This document shows, one piece after another, positions 1 through 12,524 of a stretch of DNA of 64,000 nt. The notes beneath the pieces are model-generated. The model made no database searches. It saw only the letters and a list, made by a program, of their open reading frames with translations, and was not told the DNA's origin. The number at the start of each line of letters is the position of its first letter. Positions within the stretch are counted from its first letter, which is position 1. The DNA is from Ophioderma brevispina (lineage: Eukaryota; Echinodermata; Ophiuroidea; Amphilepidida; Ophiodermatidae). The translations under genes were made by a program, and so were the position numbers. The stretch lies in contig JAMKCH010035290.1 in the NCBI GenBank assembly GCA_023653785.1, forward strand, positions 1 through 64,000, read 5' to 3'.

Positions 1-1111
1 CACGTAACTGTGGCAAAAATATCATTTTGAAAATTGGGGGGCGCTCTCAAAAATGTGCCAATTTGCTTTAAATATATTTTCCCACTATTATTATCCCGTT
101 ATATACGCTCGTTTGAAATTCCCTTGAATGTTATTATAAACGTCTTACTTGTAATCAACTTTTTTTCACTGTAACTGATATTTACATAATTATTTATCAT
201 ATTGCTTTTTGCTGTAGCATTCTATGATGAACAAATACAATTGATTTGAAGCTTGAAGGTATTGTGCAGTGAGATTAAATCCCTATTTATGTATCATTGA
301 ACCAGTCACAATCACCACTGAATTTGTACCCCGTGTGATAGAACTGATTAATTTGATACCCCTAGCGGTATCCGCTTGCACTAGTCCCTCTTTTTTGGCA
401 TGGGTGACCAAAACTCCCAAAAGAACCCCGCCGGCGTTGTTGATCGTTTTCCTGTTTAAGTATTTATACTCGGCAATGAAGAAAACTAGTACAGTGTGGA
501 AACTGTTTTTTTGTGAAAATTTCATATACAATCTTGAAACAATGTTTTTCTAAATCAAAATTGTATGAGGATTCCAAAATCATCGGTGTCATTTTTTAAA
601 TGTGTTCTTGGATGATTCTAGGGGGGAAGGTTTACACTGGTTTATACTGGGGGCAAAATATAAAAGTTGGCAAAATGTGTTTTTAAAGTATATACCATCA
701 GTTTCAGTACCTTTCAAGGTATTACGAAAGGTATAGTTTTGGTCCTACCTGAGTGTTTATAGTACAAAGTTCACGGTAAAATGGTTTCATGTTCACACTG
801 GGGGTAAAATTCACACTTCATCGGTGTTGTTCTAAAAATGTTGCCAAATCGTTCGTCTTACTGTACAGAACCGAAAATATACAGGTCGCGGTGTCAATGA
901 CGTTTTGATAATAATTTAAGAGGGCAAATATGGCCGTGGTCCACGGGTCTATGGAGACCACTAGTTATATCTCTAAAAGACCACTTGAAAGGTGAACCCC
1001 GAATCTATATCCATTTCATTTAGTTGACCCAATGAACGATTTAAAACGCAGTTTAAAAATCGTACCATTCTATAAATAATGACCTTGAACTTTCTTGAGC
1101 TATTGTCAAAA

Positions 1112-1384
1112 CAAAGGTCTTAAATATGGCAATATATCCCTTTTAGAAACCTTATGAGCAGCCGAACATACTGGTATAAATTTTAAAACAATTTAAACAC
1201 TTTTATTGTTTACCCCTTTACAAATTTCCCCCCTTATAAACACCCAAGACACATTTCACAAATGACACCCATGATTTTTCAGATTTCTCCCATGAAATTC
1301 TGTATGTGGCAAACATTGGTGTCAAAATGTACATATGAAAAAAATAAATAAACCAAAACTCCATACATTTCCCATGTACTACAA
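1112..1384 (+). repeat. Dispersed repeat family A, copy 1
   Basis: About 270 bp that recur in the same orientation at 8051-8328. Shared blocks include 'gaaaccttatgagca', 'acaatttaaacactttta', 'gacacccatgatttt' and 'cccatgtacta'. Differences are mostly small indels, as expected of old copies of one mobile element. No coding potential or terminal inverted repeat was recognised. Confidence 0.75.
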
Positions 1385-1589
1385 GGTCTGACGGTGGATT
1401 ATTGGTCGTCAAGCTTAGTAGGTTGCTTTAGAGCTGGGCAGCGTGAATCGATATTCCTTCAATTCATCTACCTGATGTCGCAGCACCTAACTGAAAAGAA
1501 GCCTATTTTATGAGTACCGTACGACGCTATGCACACACAGCGTCAATATCGGTGGGTCCCATCAACTTGAATTTTTCCACACCAATTAA

Positions 1590-1750
1590 AATTTAGTCCG
1601 GCCGTACTCACGTCCGGCGACATTTAAAAATAGGGCACTCGATTCAGATTTTTTCTCTCACGCAACATTAGTTTCACGCTTTATTCCGTTTTGGTCTATT
1701 GGAGTCCGGACTAGGATTCCCGCCGACTATAATTACTTTCACCACCTGTA
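1590..1750 (+). repeat. AGTCCGG repeat family, copy 1
   Basis: Segment bounded by AGTCCGGC-type motifs with the internal block 'cgcaacattagtttcacgc' and 'ttattccgtt'. A second forward copy is at about 57300-57460 and a reverse copy at about 5448-5572. The motif at one end (agtccggc) and its complement near the other (gccggactat at 57430) suggest a small inverted-repeat element. Confidence 0.65.
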
Positions 1751-2454
1751 TCACACTAAGTTGCGTTCCCGAGAACTCCATCTCGGTGATTACACTATGA
1801 CAACTTATTTGACGACAATAAAAGTTAAAATGGCGCCCTGCGATAGCATTGGTTATGGATTGTTGGCAACATCTACAAGCATTATCAAATGGCCCTATTA
1901 AGTGGATATGCTGTCGAAAATCTATGCACTATAGAAACAAAAAGCTTCAATTTAACAATCAAGAAAAGTGTAAAACAAAAAAGTACCACGCCGCGCAGAA
2001 AAATGAAATCGAACCGGAAATGATTACCGTTTGTAAATTTTGAAGGTCAGAGTTCAGATCAACATACCAAGGCGAACTTGTTGGTTAAAACAGGGTTTTT
2101 ACATGGGTGACACCTTGGTGTGATATTCGCGGGTGAACTCGGGGTGTTGACACACCGAGTGCGCCTCCACGGTCCATCACACTAAGCTATCGCCTCGGTG
2201 TGAAAAAAAACAACTTTGGGCCGCGTGTGGAAACGACTAATATTGTAATTGTAAAATCAACATGTCAACGTTGGTACACTCCACTGGGGAGGGCGATTAA
2301 TCATTTTACTAGATCCATTAGGCGCCTGTTAAGCTAACACGCGATCACACCATTACAGGTATAATAGTCAAGGGACCATAAAGGTATTAGAGCCTTGGAT
2401 TACCTATTCAAGGAATCTATTATGTTCCGTTTGCACTGTAAATTTATATAGAGG

Positions 2455-3160
2455 TCTTTCACCTCACTCATGCATAACCTACTCTCTTAAAATGAAAGAG
2501 TGAAAAATCACTCGGATTTCGGAGTAATTTTAAATTAACTCTAATCGAGTGGCTTTTAGCTCTAAAAGAGCGAGAAATGCAGCCCGACACCTTAACTCGA
2601 GGGTTAACCGAGCTCACTCACAATTCATAGCATTTACAGACAAAGTGTGGAGAAGCATTAAATGTTATTTACTGTAATATCACTCGTAAATACGGTAGTC
2701 TGCGCCAGGCTAGGCCAGGCCTGTGCATGTACGAAACGCACAATCATACATGTCACGGGCATGAATGCCATGATCATGCACGTCATGCATGCCACAATCG
2801 TGCATGTCACACTGAATCATGCCAACGATGCGCCACAATATTCATTCATGTCACGATGCTATGAATTATGACCTACACATACAATATACTCACCAAACAA
2901 ACAAAATTCACAAAGAATCACAACTCTAAAAGAGTGAATTGGCTAGTTCACGCTATCCCCCACAGCTCTAAAAGAGTGACTAGTTCACTCTAAAAAGGGG
3001 TGATCACATCACTCTTTGCTTAGAGTTATTTTTTCACTCTTTATTTAGAGTATTTAGAGTGGATCTCACTCTAAAAGATGCGTCACTCAGCTGGCTCTTT
3101 TTTGGAGTGAGATTTCACTCTTTTAGAGTGGGTTTTCACTCTTTCGTTTTAAGAGAGTAT
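2455..3160. repeat. Array of palindromic CTCTAAAAGAGTGA motifs
   Basis: More than a dozen irregularly spaced copies of a short palindromic motif, core ctctaaaagagtg and its complement cactcttttagag, in both orientations. They are interrupted by a cat/cgtcatgcatg-rich block at 2700-2870. The same motif reappears at 15383-15460 and 34335-34450. The spacing is too irregular for a simple tandem satellite; it may be the subterminal repeat of a DNA transposon. Confidence 0.6.
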
Positions 3161-5447
3161 AACAAAAGGTGTTTTAGTCGTAGTATTCGTCATTCAGATC
3201 AATTTAATACCCGACCTCAAAGTACTTGTGCTATTCAAAGTGTGACCCATACTTTTATGCATACATATCCAACATGCATGTCGTTCTTTAGATTTAGGAA
3301 GTCTCCAGAAATTTGGAGTGGACTTTGCCATTCCCGGCAAGATGGCGGCTAATCCGACCGGTGGAAGACCTCTATTGACTACCAGGCGCGGATCCATGGA
3401 GGGGGCGGAGGGGGGGGGTGCCGCGCCTCCCGTGTTAATGTCCGAAATTCTTGCAAAATCAGCCCATTTCGAGCTATTTTGGACCAGCAGCCTTTCAGCC
3501 CCCCCCCCCCCCGGTAATTTTGACATTTTTCAAATCCTGGATCCGCCATTGACTACCTCAAAGTGCAAGGTTAGTGAGTAGGCAAGGGCTCGAGGTGTCA
3601 AGGCAAAGTCACGCGGGGTAAATTATGATATGATCCCAGGCGAAGCAAACTCGATATTGCTCAGACATGCCAGACTAGAATTGCAGTTATTCCTACTGGA
3701 GTACTAGTCCACTCATCTAATGAAAAATCTAGGTCCACCTGGAAAAATTGCTACAGAGGTTTCTTGCTGTAACTAGCTGTACAAACCCTCCCAACAACAT
3801 ATCAAAGGGGAAAAGGGAATCCCGGCAGACATGGTAATTTGCATTTATCTTCTGGGACGTATACGCCATATTTCGACAAAGGTATATACGCTCATAAAAT
3901 GCATGTGTAGTAGATTTTCCATTTTTCTGTTAGAATTTGAACATGTTTTACATGGCTATGGGCCTGCAAGGTGTGTAGCACTTACAATTGATATATTTAA
4001 AAGTGAAAATTTTGGGGGGTTATAGTCATTATTCAAGATGGCCGCATTTTTTTTTTTTCCCGCCAAAATACATTTTTGCGTTCTAGATGCTTTGTCAGAC
4101 TGCAATCGAGATGAGAGATCTTTTATTTAGCAAATTATTATCATTCAAGAGTATTCTTCAAACACATTGGGTCAACTGAACTAGTGCCGGGGCCCTCCCT
4201 ATGCAAGGATGGGTATATGCCTCGGCCGTGAAAAACTAGTGCCTTTCCCAGGTCCTGTCGGATAAAATGTATCCCAAAATACGGGTCATGCGGTACACAA
4301 GCTGAATAAAATGGGGTCATCCATTATGAAACTTTAAGGGGCCCAGATGTTATAACTTGAAATTAAAATAGGAAACGTCCTCTATTTCCAGAGTTCAAAC
4401 TGCCATGGAATTAAAAAATTGCTCCCATTAACTTATAAATTTGTTAAATGGCACGTATGCTGCGAAAATTTTGAATTTGGGTCTCAAATTCTTAAAAATG
4501 GTATAAGTTTTATGCAAACTTGTGATAAAAGTGGATGGCAGGAAGAACAATGGGGTCATTAAGTATGTGAACATTTTTAAAAAGGGGGGTCATTTGGGTA
4601 ATGCCTGAGTATAGTATGCCAGCAGCGTAAAGGCGGCCCGCATTCCGAACGTCACCAAAGTCTGCATCTCACATACCTTGACTACGCAGCTCTCACATGA
4701 GATGTGATGTGAATAAATTGCGCTGCACAAATCTATATTAAAATACACAAAGCCAATCAAATCATTTAAGAATGCTGCAGATAAAGTCGGCGGGCCACAT
4801 CTAAAAATGCCAAAGAGACGAATGGAATACACGACCGATCATGGGACGAGAATCTGTCCAACTCAAAAAGGTGTTAGAAACTCAAGTCCTTGTTGGAAGC
4901 AAGACAGACTTAAGAGTTAAAGGGCCGTGGCACGATCGCTAATACATCCGTTTCCCATACTGCACATATTTTACCGGAAGTGGTCACATTTGGGTATTGA
5001 TGAAGCTACTAGGTCTCTCATTGCCTTGTGAAATCTTGGCTAAAGGATATTTGGTTGGAAGTTATGAGCGAAAATGTACCACATTTTGGTCGAACCATAG
5101 TATTGTTACACATATAGGGCTAAGAAAATCAGATGTTTTAGCTCTGCACATGAAAACGGGTTTGAAATAATCAGCGCAAAACTCTACATATGGGGTTTAG
5201 AGGGAAGACCATTCTATAAAGATGAAAACTTTATTACGTAAATCGGTCGTCCAATTCTAAAATATTGTATATAACCAAAATATAGGCAAAAAGGCACATA
5301 TAGGTTTTATGCAAATTGAGCATGTCTTGCCATGCGTCCTTTTTTTCTTACCTTTTTGATATGTTGTTCGGGACCGGGTTAACAACAAGTTACAGTGAGG
5401 GACAAACCTTTGTAGCAGTTTTGTCAGGGTCATACCGTAGATTGGTG

Positions 5448-5572
5448 GACTCATACGGTGTGAAAGCAGATTATAGTCCGGTAGGGCCGTAGTCCGGGGC
5501 TCCATAGGACGATAACGGAATAAGCGTGAATCTAATGTTGCGTAAAGAGTCAACTGAAATCGATTCCCTATT
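5448..5572 (-). repeat. AGTCCGG repeat family, reverse copy
   Basis: Reverse-complement copy of the family at 1590-1750 and 57300-57460. It carries the complements of 'cgcaacattag', 'cacgcttattccgttatcg' and 'tagtccgg' in the matching order. Confidence 0.6.
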
Positions 5573-7305
5573 GTTCACCATTGTTCCCGATATGAGTACG
5601 ACGGACAATGGTTACTTCTACACCGGGGCTAGTTTGGACATTACGCGACAAGCTTATTTTTCCCTTAGTCGCACCCAGTCTCACCATTAACATTCTTGAA
5701 ATACAGTAAAATTTCCGGAAGTGCAATTTGGACAAGATGGTTGACAGGTAGACAGCCAGACCGAGCTAGACTGCAGACATGTTACAGTTGTGGTTGGAAC
5801 CAGAATACTATGATTTCAACGGTTACCTATGGCGAGACGGTTGGTCAAGAATTTGTGTTTTGTAGTTAACCGTTCGCTAGCGGGGGGGGAAAATAATTTG
5901 GACCAACACCACCTGAACAAGTCTAGGGAGCGAAACAATAGCTCCGCCCGTATTATTGGTTCTCTATGGCTACACCGGTGTGTGTGTGCGTGAAGCGTGC
6001 AACTATATTTGTTTTGCAGGAAAAATCGTGTCAAACGGATAGACAATCAACTACTCCTAAAAGGTATCTGTGCATACATGCCCCACGCCTTGCCTTAAGT
6101 TTTTGGAGGGAAGCGTTTATGGTTCAGGCCTAACGCAACCTCTTCGTCTGAACTGCACAAGGCAACTTTACGTGGAAGCTCGTTCAATACAGAATTGATC
6201 AGTGATGCCTGACTTCTGCTACACAGCCTCGTCTTTGGCCCAAGTTTCTAAATCACGGTAGAGATTTATCGCTTTAAATACAAGCGAGCACGAGTTCCAC
6301 TGCAATTTTGAATTTTTCGCGCAAAGTGATGTTCATAATTGCTAGTTCCTGAATGTATTACTAACTTAAATAGTTATAAAAGGTGTCTAAAATGAGATAA
6401 AGTTCCAGGCCAGTAGTAGTTTAAATCAATTTCTGATAAAAATAGTGAAAGGAAATATAAACAATTTTCGCTCCGACATATAGCTGGATATCAACGCATC
6501 GGAACCACGCTGTTGTAACAAAATTAAACTACATTGTATGGGCTTTGCATGTTTGAATAACTCCCATAACACCAGATTGTGATTTGCAGCAAGAGTCGCC
6601 CCGTAAATAGTATATCGACCGACATGTTAACAGCACGTACCATTTTCTCGGCATTCATTAACGTTACAATAGTATATTGTAGCGTCAGTTTTAGGCACTT
6701 GAGTTAAAAATGCTGTTCCTGCTGATCACCCCAGTTCAATGTAATTTTGTTAATATTTTGAATAACTTCGCTAGTGAACATTTTCAAAGTTTTTTGAAAG
6801 AGTAATATTCACTATAGTTTTAATCAACATAAGCTCAGATTTGGATCAAATTTGAAATTTATTTTCTTGATTTGAAAGGATGATCAACAAGAATGGTTCT
6901 TTAACTAACTGCCTGTACATTTTTGTACAAAGTTTTTGTAAAGTCAACAGATACGAGTGGTTTTTAGATCACTAGTGCAAATCTAATTAATATTCAAAAT
7001 CCACGTTGACTGTGCATACGGGAACGTAAAATAAAGGCCATTCAAGACCTCTGCGGCCTGCCTGGGTTGGCCAACTCCGACAGAACTTGGGTTCATCCCG
7101 CGGATTCGAAGTTAGCCAATCACCATTGGTGTTCGAGTACGTGAGTTATATCTATCATTGTTACGTGTGTTGCGGTTAATACCGTAGAGTACATGCGCGT
7201 GTGAGTTTAGTGGCTCGAATCGCAATGCTCATTGGTCAATTTGACCCCGCGTGTCAAATTTGGACAAGCTACCCCCCCCCACACACAATAAATTGGGAAG
7301 GGAGG

Positions 7306-7425
7306 CAAACATGGGAAGAAAAAAGGGAGAAGAGGAAAATAGAGAACGGAGAAAGGAGAAGAGAAGAAAAGGATGGAAGAAACAAAGGAGAAGAGGAAAA
7401 AAAGAAAGAAAGAAAAATAGAATAT
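7306..7425 (+). repeat. Purine-rich low-complexity tract
   Basis: About 120 bp almost wholly A and G on the plus strand (ggaagaaaaaagggagaaga and similar). It gives overlapping Lys/Glu/Arg-rich ORFs on plus and a Ser/Phe/Leu-rich ORF on minus; these are composition artefacts. Confidence 0.8.
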
Positions 7426-8050
7426 TTGTGCTCTAGAACACTAACTTTTAGCTTATAAAATGGCAAAACCAAGGACCTTACGGGAGCTCCGCCCCCTGGA
7501 CCCCTCCGGGGCTTGATCCTGGACCTCACTGAACCCCACCCCTCATACATTAATCATCCTCCAAACAGGTACATGAATCCACCCGCGGTCACATCACTAC
7601 GGGCCGCACGGTAGGGTTAGAGATACCGTGATGTAAAAAAATGTGGCTTGATTATCTCTATGCATAAATTCAAATGTGAAGAAAGCAAAAATACAAAATT
7701 AATTTCAATAGTTCTAGTATCTTTAAGAATGCTCTTTAAGATGAAAAAACAACCCTAGAAGTCTTTATCTCAACTACACGGTGCATGGCGCGTCGTCAAG
7801 TTCGGGTAATTTTAGCGACTTTTTCATGTGGACCACAAAAGAGAGCCCCAACTTTTATGGGCCATGGAAACCTTGGATTTTTTGCCTGTTTCATGGTCCT
7901 GAAAAATATTGAAAATTCTGATTTTTGCATTGATGTAAAGCTTTCCTTCAAAAATACCCACCACCTGAAAGGACTAAGCTGAGAACTATTTCTTCGGTAT
8001 AAAAAATAGAGCACATAATAAATTCAGCCTATGTTTAAGCCTTGTACTAA

Positions 8051-8328
8051 AACAATAGGTCGTAAATATGGTAAACTATACCTTTTTAGAAACCTTATGA
8101 GCAACCGAACAGATTGGTATATATTTTAAAACAATTTAAACACTTTTATTTGTTTACCCCTGTACAAATTGTGCCCTTTATAAAACACCCAAGAACACAT
8201 TTTAAAAAATGACACCCATGATTTTCAGATTCTTCATGAAATTCTGTATTGAAAAAAAACATTAGTTTCAAAATTGTATGTGAAAAAAACTAAACCAAAA
8301 CAACAATTACATTTCCCCATGTACTAAT
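8051..8328 (+). repeat. Dispersed repeat family A, copy 2
   Basis: Second copy of the repeat at 1112-1384, same orientation and order of shared blocks, with small indels throughout. No coding content. Confidence 0.75.
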
Positions 8329-9424
8329 GAGCTACTAGAGTACATGGGGACGAGAAATCCAAGATCCGTTGGAATCGCTTCGCGCTTCTCATTTATCAAT
8401 CATGACTGCAAAAAGTTAGTTGTTGATGTTGTTTAATATACGTTCCTCAGCATTTAAGGTACATGAGCATCGTTCAATACGATTTTTTTGCACGCGGTAC
8501 TGCATTTGAATCAAAATAGATAATGAGCACGACTCCCGGGTTTGGTACGCAACTCCCAGTTTTGTCCCACGCAAGTAGATAACAATGAATTTCATTTCAT
8601 TGTTGCCAAATGCTTATTCGGTAGCGCCCACGTACATTATGTTGTATAGGGTTAAAAGGCTCATTTTATTACTTGGCTTTTACCGAACCTTTTATGTAAA
8701 TATTTGTGCGTATGTGTGCGTATACACGCATGTGCTCTGTTTGTGTGTGGGGTGTAAGGGAACCACAATGTAGTGTAAATGTCAACGCACACTTTGCAAT
8801 CGATATATGACAAGATCAATAAATCGCGTACTACCCAAGGGGCCAAACACCACTTTTTATGTCAACCTGACATGGGATGCTGTCAAAGGTTGTGTGGTAT
8901 CAACGTGTTCAGGGGACCTCCCACAACAGCTTCTAGGTGGAACAACCCTGAAAATATGCTTCTCAAAATAAAATGGCAGTCATTTTTCAAAATGGCCGCC
9001 AGTTTAAGCTATTATGACCATATCTCAGCCCAAGGTGTACCAGAGATGTTGTGATTTTTGTGAATAAACCTAGGTTTTTGGGGTCCTTGAATCCATTGGT
9101 GCAATCAAGCCTACACATATAAATGTAATATACCAATATGGCGGGGGGGGGGGGGGCCATTTTATGTCAAAAAGCTGCCATTCAAAACTATTTTGACCAT
9201 ATTCACAGCCCACAATGAACATAGAGTTGTGATTTTGGTGGCTATACCCGGTTTCTGAGGTCGTAGAATCCATTGGAGCAATCATTTAATGCAAAACGTT
9301 ATCACCTCTACAAATTATTCAAAATGGCTGCCAAAAATGGTGCCAAAGGGTTGAAAATGCAATTTTTAGAGAACACTTAAGTTTACGGGTTGCCTAACAG
9401 AAATAGTGTCCGCTGTGACAAAAT

Positions 9425-10655
9425 TTTATGACACAAAGAGCATACAAGCTACTCAAGCCTTAAGGGAAAGCTTTCATGACAGGGATCCGCCATCTGGGCA
9501 AATGTGAAGAAATATCCAGATTATGGCACAAGCCTTAATCGGAACTAGGGTCACCCAGGGAGAAGACGCACAGTGAGAACTGACAACAATACACACTTAG
9601 CAGTTTTACGTCGATTACAAGAACAATCAAGGCGAAAACTACTGCAAGAAGAAATTTGATCTTTGTGATCTCGGCCCCTTCATTGTTCAACCAGATGAAC
9701 AAAAATTGACTTGAACTTCCATCCGTACAGAATGTGTATTCGCCATCAACTTCCGCAGGATGATTTCAGAAGAAGGCAAACTTTGCCGAGTGGCTATTGG
9801 ATCGTTGTCAGATAGACGCGACATTTCTAGAGCAGTTCATGATTGGTGACGAAGCAGGTGTTTTTATGAATGTTGATGTTACAACAAAAGCGTCATTGAG
9901 AATGTACCAGCTGTGAACCCTCGGTTTTAACTTGATACCCATATGAGTAGAGAGAAACTTAGTATGGGTACTTCTCTGTGGCAATGGAGGGGAGTTTCCG
10001 TATCCTGACCCATCTGACACACTCTTTTTCTGACACACTTATAAATTCGGAAACCATTACGGAATAAACCTGTGGTTATTCCGTGGAAGGGTTCCATAAC
10101 CCCCCCCGCGGCGACCCACCACCCGTCAGCAGAAAAAACAAAAGTGTGTCAGATGAGTCAGGTTACGGAAATTCCCGCAATGGAGAGCTTATTGGCCTTA
10201 CTTTGTCGAACGAAAAGTCAATGGGCAAGTTTATCTCCAGATGATTAAAAACGATGCTGTGCCTGAACTTGAACTGGATTTCTTATTGGCAACAAACGGG
10301 TGTCTTCCGATATTGTGGTGGGCACAGGATGTATACCTGCCCACAGACTTATAATGCTTATTGCTATCAAAATCGCATAAATTAACTTTTTGGGAACAAA
10401 AAGAGTTGTAGCCCTGAATCATGCTGTGGAATGGCCCGCCACGTCACCTGATATGGACGTCACATTGCATATTTGAAAAAAGTTTACACCAGTCCACAGC
10501 ATAACCTTCAGGATTTGCGACCCCGCATACAACATGAGGTGGAAGTCTCACGTGATGATCATCCAATGGGAAGACGGGCTGTGGCTGACATGGGATGTTG
10601 TTGTAGACTTTGTATTGAAAGAGAGAGCGGACATTTTGAAGGTGTTGGAGTATAA
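9425..10655 (+). pseudogene. Decayed mariner/IS630-like transposase
   Basis: Broken plus-strand reading frames line up in order with a DDE transposase of the mariner/IS630 superfamily. Near 9440-9660 there is a helix-turn-helix-like N part (QALRESFHDRDPPS, then GRRRTVRTDNNTHLAVLRR). At 9715-9905 lies the first catalytic region (RQTFAEWLLDRCQIDATF, then IGDEAGVFMN, where D and E fit the 'DEA' motif). Near 10195 comes PYFVERKVNGQVYLQMI, near 10435 a WPPRSPD-like stretch, and the end is QDLRPRIQHEV then RLCIERESGHFEG. Frames shift several times, stops are present, and a 187-bp MITE interrupts it at 9990. It cannot be active. Family-level assignment is confident; the subfamily is not. Confidence 0.75.
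9990..10176. mobile_element. Nested MITE with 9-bp target duplication
   Basis: A 187-bp insertion inside the transposase relic. Left terminus 'gggagtttccgtatcctgac'; the complement of the right terminus is 'gggaatttccgtaacctgac', continuing in both into 'ccatctgacacac' or 'tcatctgacacac'. It is flanked by identical 9-bp direct repeats gcaatggag (9981-9989 and 10177-10185). A 9-bp duplication is typical of Mutator-like elements, so this is probably a Mutator-type MITE. The interior has a poly-C stretch and no ORF. Confidence 0.8.
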
Positions 10656-10707
10656 TTCAGGTTAGAACTAAAAACATTAAATAAATCATGCTTTATCATG
10701 GTCATTT

Positions 10708-10872
10708 AATGCTTATAACATTCGACGAAACGAAACAGGCTCAGTGCACCCATTGGATCACACGCTTTATTCCGTCATAGTATAAAATGTATGATAACGG
10801 AATAAAGTGTGGAATCCAATGGGTGCATTGAGCCTGCTTCGTTTTGTTTCGTTTTGTCGAATATCATAAGCC
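10708..10872. mobile_element. Hairpin MITE (near-perfect palindrome)
   Basis: Two arms of about 65-75 nt face each other around a short loop at about 10785-10795. The left arm holds 'caggctcagtgcacccattg' and 'cgctttattccgt'; the right arm holds the complements 'caatgggtgcattgagcctg' and 'acggaataaagtg'. Outer ends 'attcgacgaaacg' and 'cgttttgtcgaatat' also pair. It lies within the 3.1 kb element, downstream of the transposase. Confidence 0.75.
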
Positions 10873-11999
10873 CATTTTTTATTTAAAAAATGTAACGTTA
10901 TCTTTAGGCCCTATGCCCCAACTGTCACAAATGAGTTTTGACATACCATTTCCAAAGCAATGGTGTTCAATGAGGCATGACTGGAAACCATGACAGGTCC
11001 CGACTCCTAAAGGATGAAGCAGAGTTTCTTGATGAGGGCGCACCATTTTTCAAAACAAACCGGGTTGTTTTACATATAAATATGCTTGTCCATATACTCA
11101 TCTAATGTGTGAAAGAACTAAGCTCAAATCGAAGTCCTTCATATAGAAAATCACAACTTTGTTATAAAATTTCTTCTTTTTTGGATTCGGAATTTTTGTT
11201 ATACCCTGTATCCTATGGCACTGTAATACTGTGCATAAATGTTTACTGCATGAAAACGGAAAATCAGATTCATACACAAAATAATTATGTTTCTAAATCT
11301 CTGAGTCAGCCTAGTAAGCAGTCAATAGGCCCAAACGGGGCTATTTTTGTGACGGCCGTTTTGCAGCGGTAATGATGCTATGTATGAACCGATTGCTCCA
11401 ATGGATTCTCTGACCCCAGAATCTTGGCTACAGCCACCAAAATCACAGCTCTATGCACATTGTGGGCCGAGCTTTGGGTAAAATAGCATTAGGTGGCAGC
11501 TATTTTTAACAAAATGGCCGCCATATTAGGTGTATAACATTTATATGTGTAACTTGATTGCACCATGAATTCTAGTGACCTCAAAACCTAAGTATAGCCA
11601 CCAAAATCACAACTTTATGTACATTCTGGGCTGAGATATGTCAAAATAGCTTTGAATGGCGGCCATTTTGAAAGAAAATGACTGCCATATTTGGTAGATT
11701 ACAATTAAGCGTGTAGCTTGATTGCACCAGTGGATTAAGTGACCCAAAAACTTAGATTTAGAGCCACAAAAAAGCAAAACTTTATGCACAAATTGTGGGC
11801 GAGAAAGGTCATCAAACTAGTTTAAAAATGCGCCATTTGAAAAAATTGCCTCCATTTTGTTTTGAGTAGCATATTTTCAGGGTTGTCCACCGAGAAATTG
11901 TTAAGGGAAGTCTCCAACACGTTGCTACCACACAACCTTTGACAACATTCCATGTCGTACACCGTACACATGTGACCCCTGGGTATACGCGCATTCGTG

Positions 12000-12520
12000 C
12001 ACTCACCTGCAATTCCAGATTTGAATATCGAAGTGAAAAGGAGGAACACCGTCCACTGGAAAGCGCTATATTTCATTGCCTGAAACATCTGTATGTTGTA
12101 AACGAGCTTCATGTCAAAAGAATTTGTCAGGAAGCATATTTCAACATGTACACCATTTGAAAATCAGCTGTAAAAAATTGAAACACTTGCCAATGTGTTT
12201 CCCCAAGATTTCAGTTTGAAATGGTATTATCAAAGAATCCGTTAAGCTACCGCGTCCAATATTTACAGGCGACTAAGTGAATTCAATTAGTAAAACGCAG
12301 GCGCTGTTATACAAAACTGTCGATGTCATATGATTGTTTTCTGAACCGTGAAACTACGCATCTTCAGTGAACTTTAAAAAACAAAATTAACAAAATTTGA
12401 GAACTAGGGACAGTCAGCATACAGCGTTGTGGAAAGTCGTTGATTTTCTAATCCTTAAAATGGCTCGTAAATGTCAGAAATTATGCTATACAAGACTTTT
12501 TTCACGTGGTAATGGACTCG
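12000..12520. other. Intergenic, nothing recognised
   Basis: AT-rich sequence between the inverted-repeat element and the SINE. No domain, splice or repeat signature could be supported. Confidence 0.4.
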
Positions 12521-12524
12521 AATA

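Larger units (their letters stand above)
1..2450. other. Intergenic, repeat-rich, no gene seen
   Basis: No exon-like signal or recognisable protein is visible. Positions about 10-100 match about 44735-44810 (same order of short blocks around 'aaaaatgtgc'), so the left edge is a dispersed repeat. Copies of two further repeat families are listed separately. Short ORFs here lack codon structure or domain motifs. Confidence 0.5.
3200..8050. other. Intergenic stretch, no gene seen
   Basis: Apart from repeats listed separately, this holds a GC-rich patch at 3340-3550 with poly-G and poly-C tracts and paired 'ggatccatgg' and 'ggatccgcca' ends, probably a MITE remnant. There is also unremarkable AT-rich sequence. 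The open frames are short and show no domain motif, splice pattern or polyadenylation context that would support a gene. Confidence 0.45.
8869..11956. mobile_element. 3.1 kb DNA transposon with long inverted arms
   Basis: The left arm begins 'gacatgggatgctgtcaaag' at 8869. The right arm ends at 11956 with the complement of 'gacatggaatgttgtcaaag'. Similarity continues inward past shared blocks such as 'tattttcagggttg', 'aaatggccgcc' and 'gattgcacca', to about 9290 on the left and from about 11385 on the right. Within the arms a unit of roughly 170 bp (ending in 'accaaaatcac') repeats, about two in the left arm and three in the right. Between the arms lies a decayed mariner/IS630-like transposase on the plus strand. 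The arm starts would translate as DMGCCQRLC, resembling that transposase's own C-terminal DMGCCCRLC, so the arms may derive from the tail of a related element. Confidence 0.6.

Noticed and set aside
3059..3581. Three overlapping ORFs near 3.1-3.6 kb
   Set aside because: They overlap poly-G/poly-C runs and the palindromic repeat array and have repeat-derived composition.
7201..7550. Overlapping Lys/Glu-rich and Ser/Phe-rich ORFs on both strands
   Set aside because: They arise from a purine-rich low-complexity tract; no start context, splice pattern or domain.
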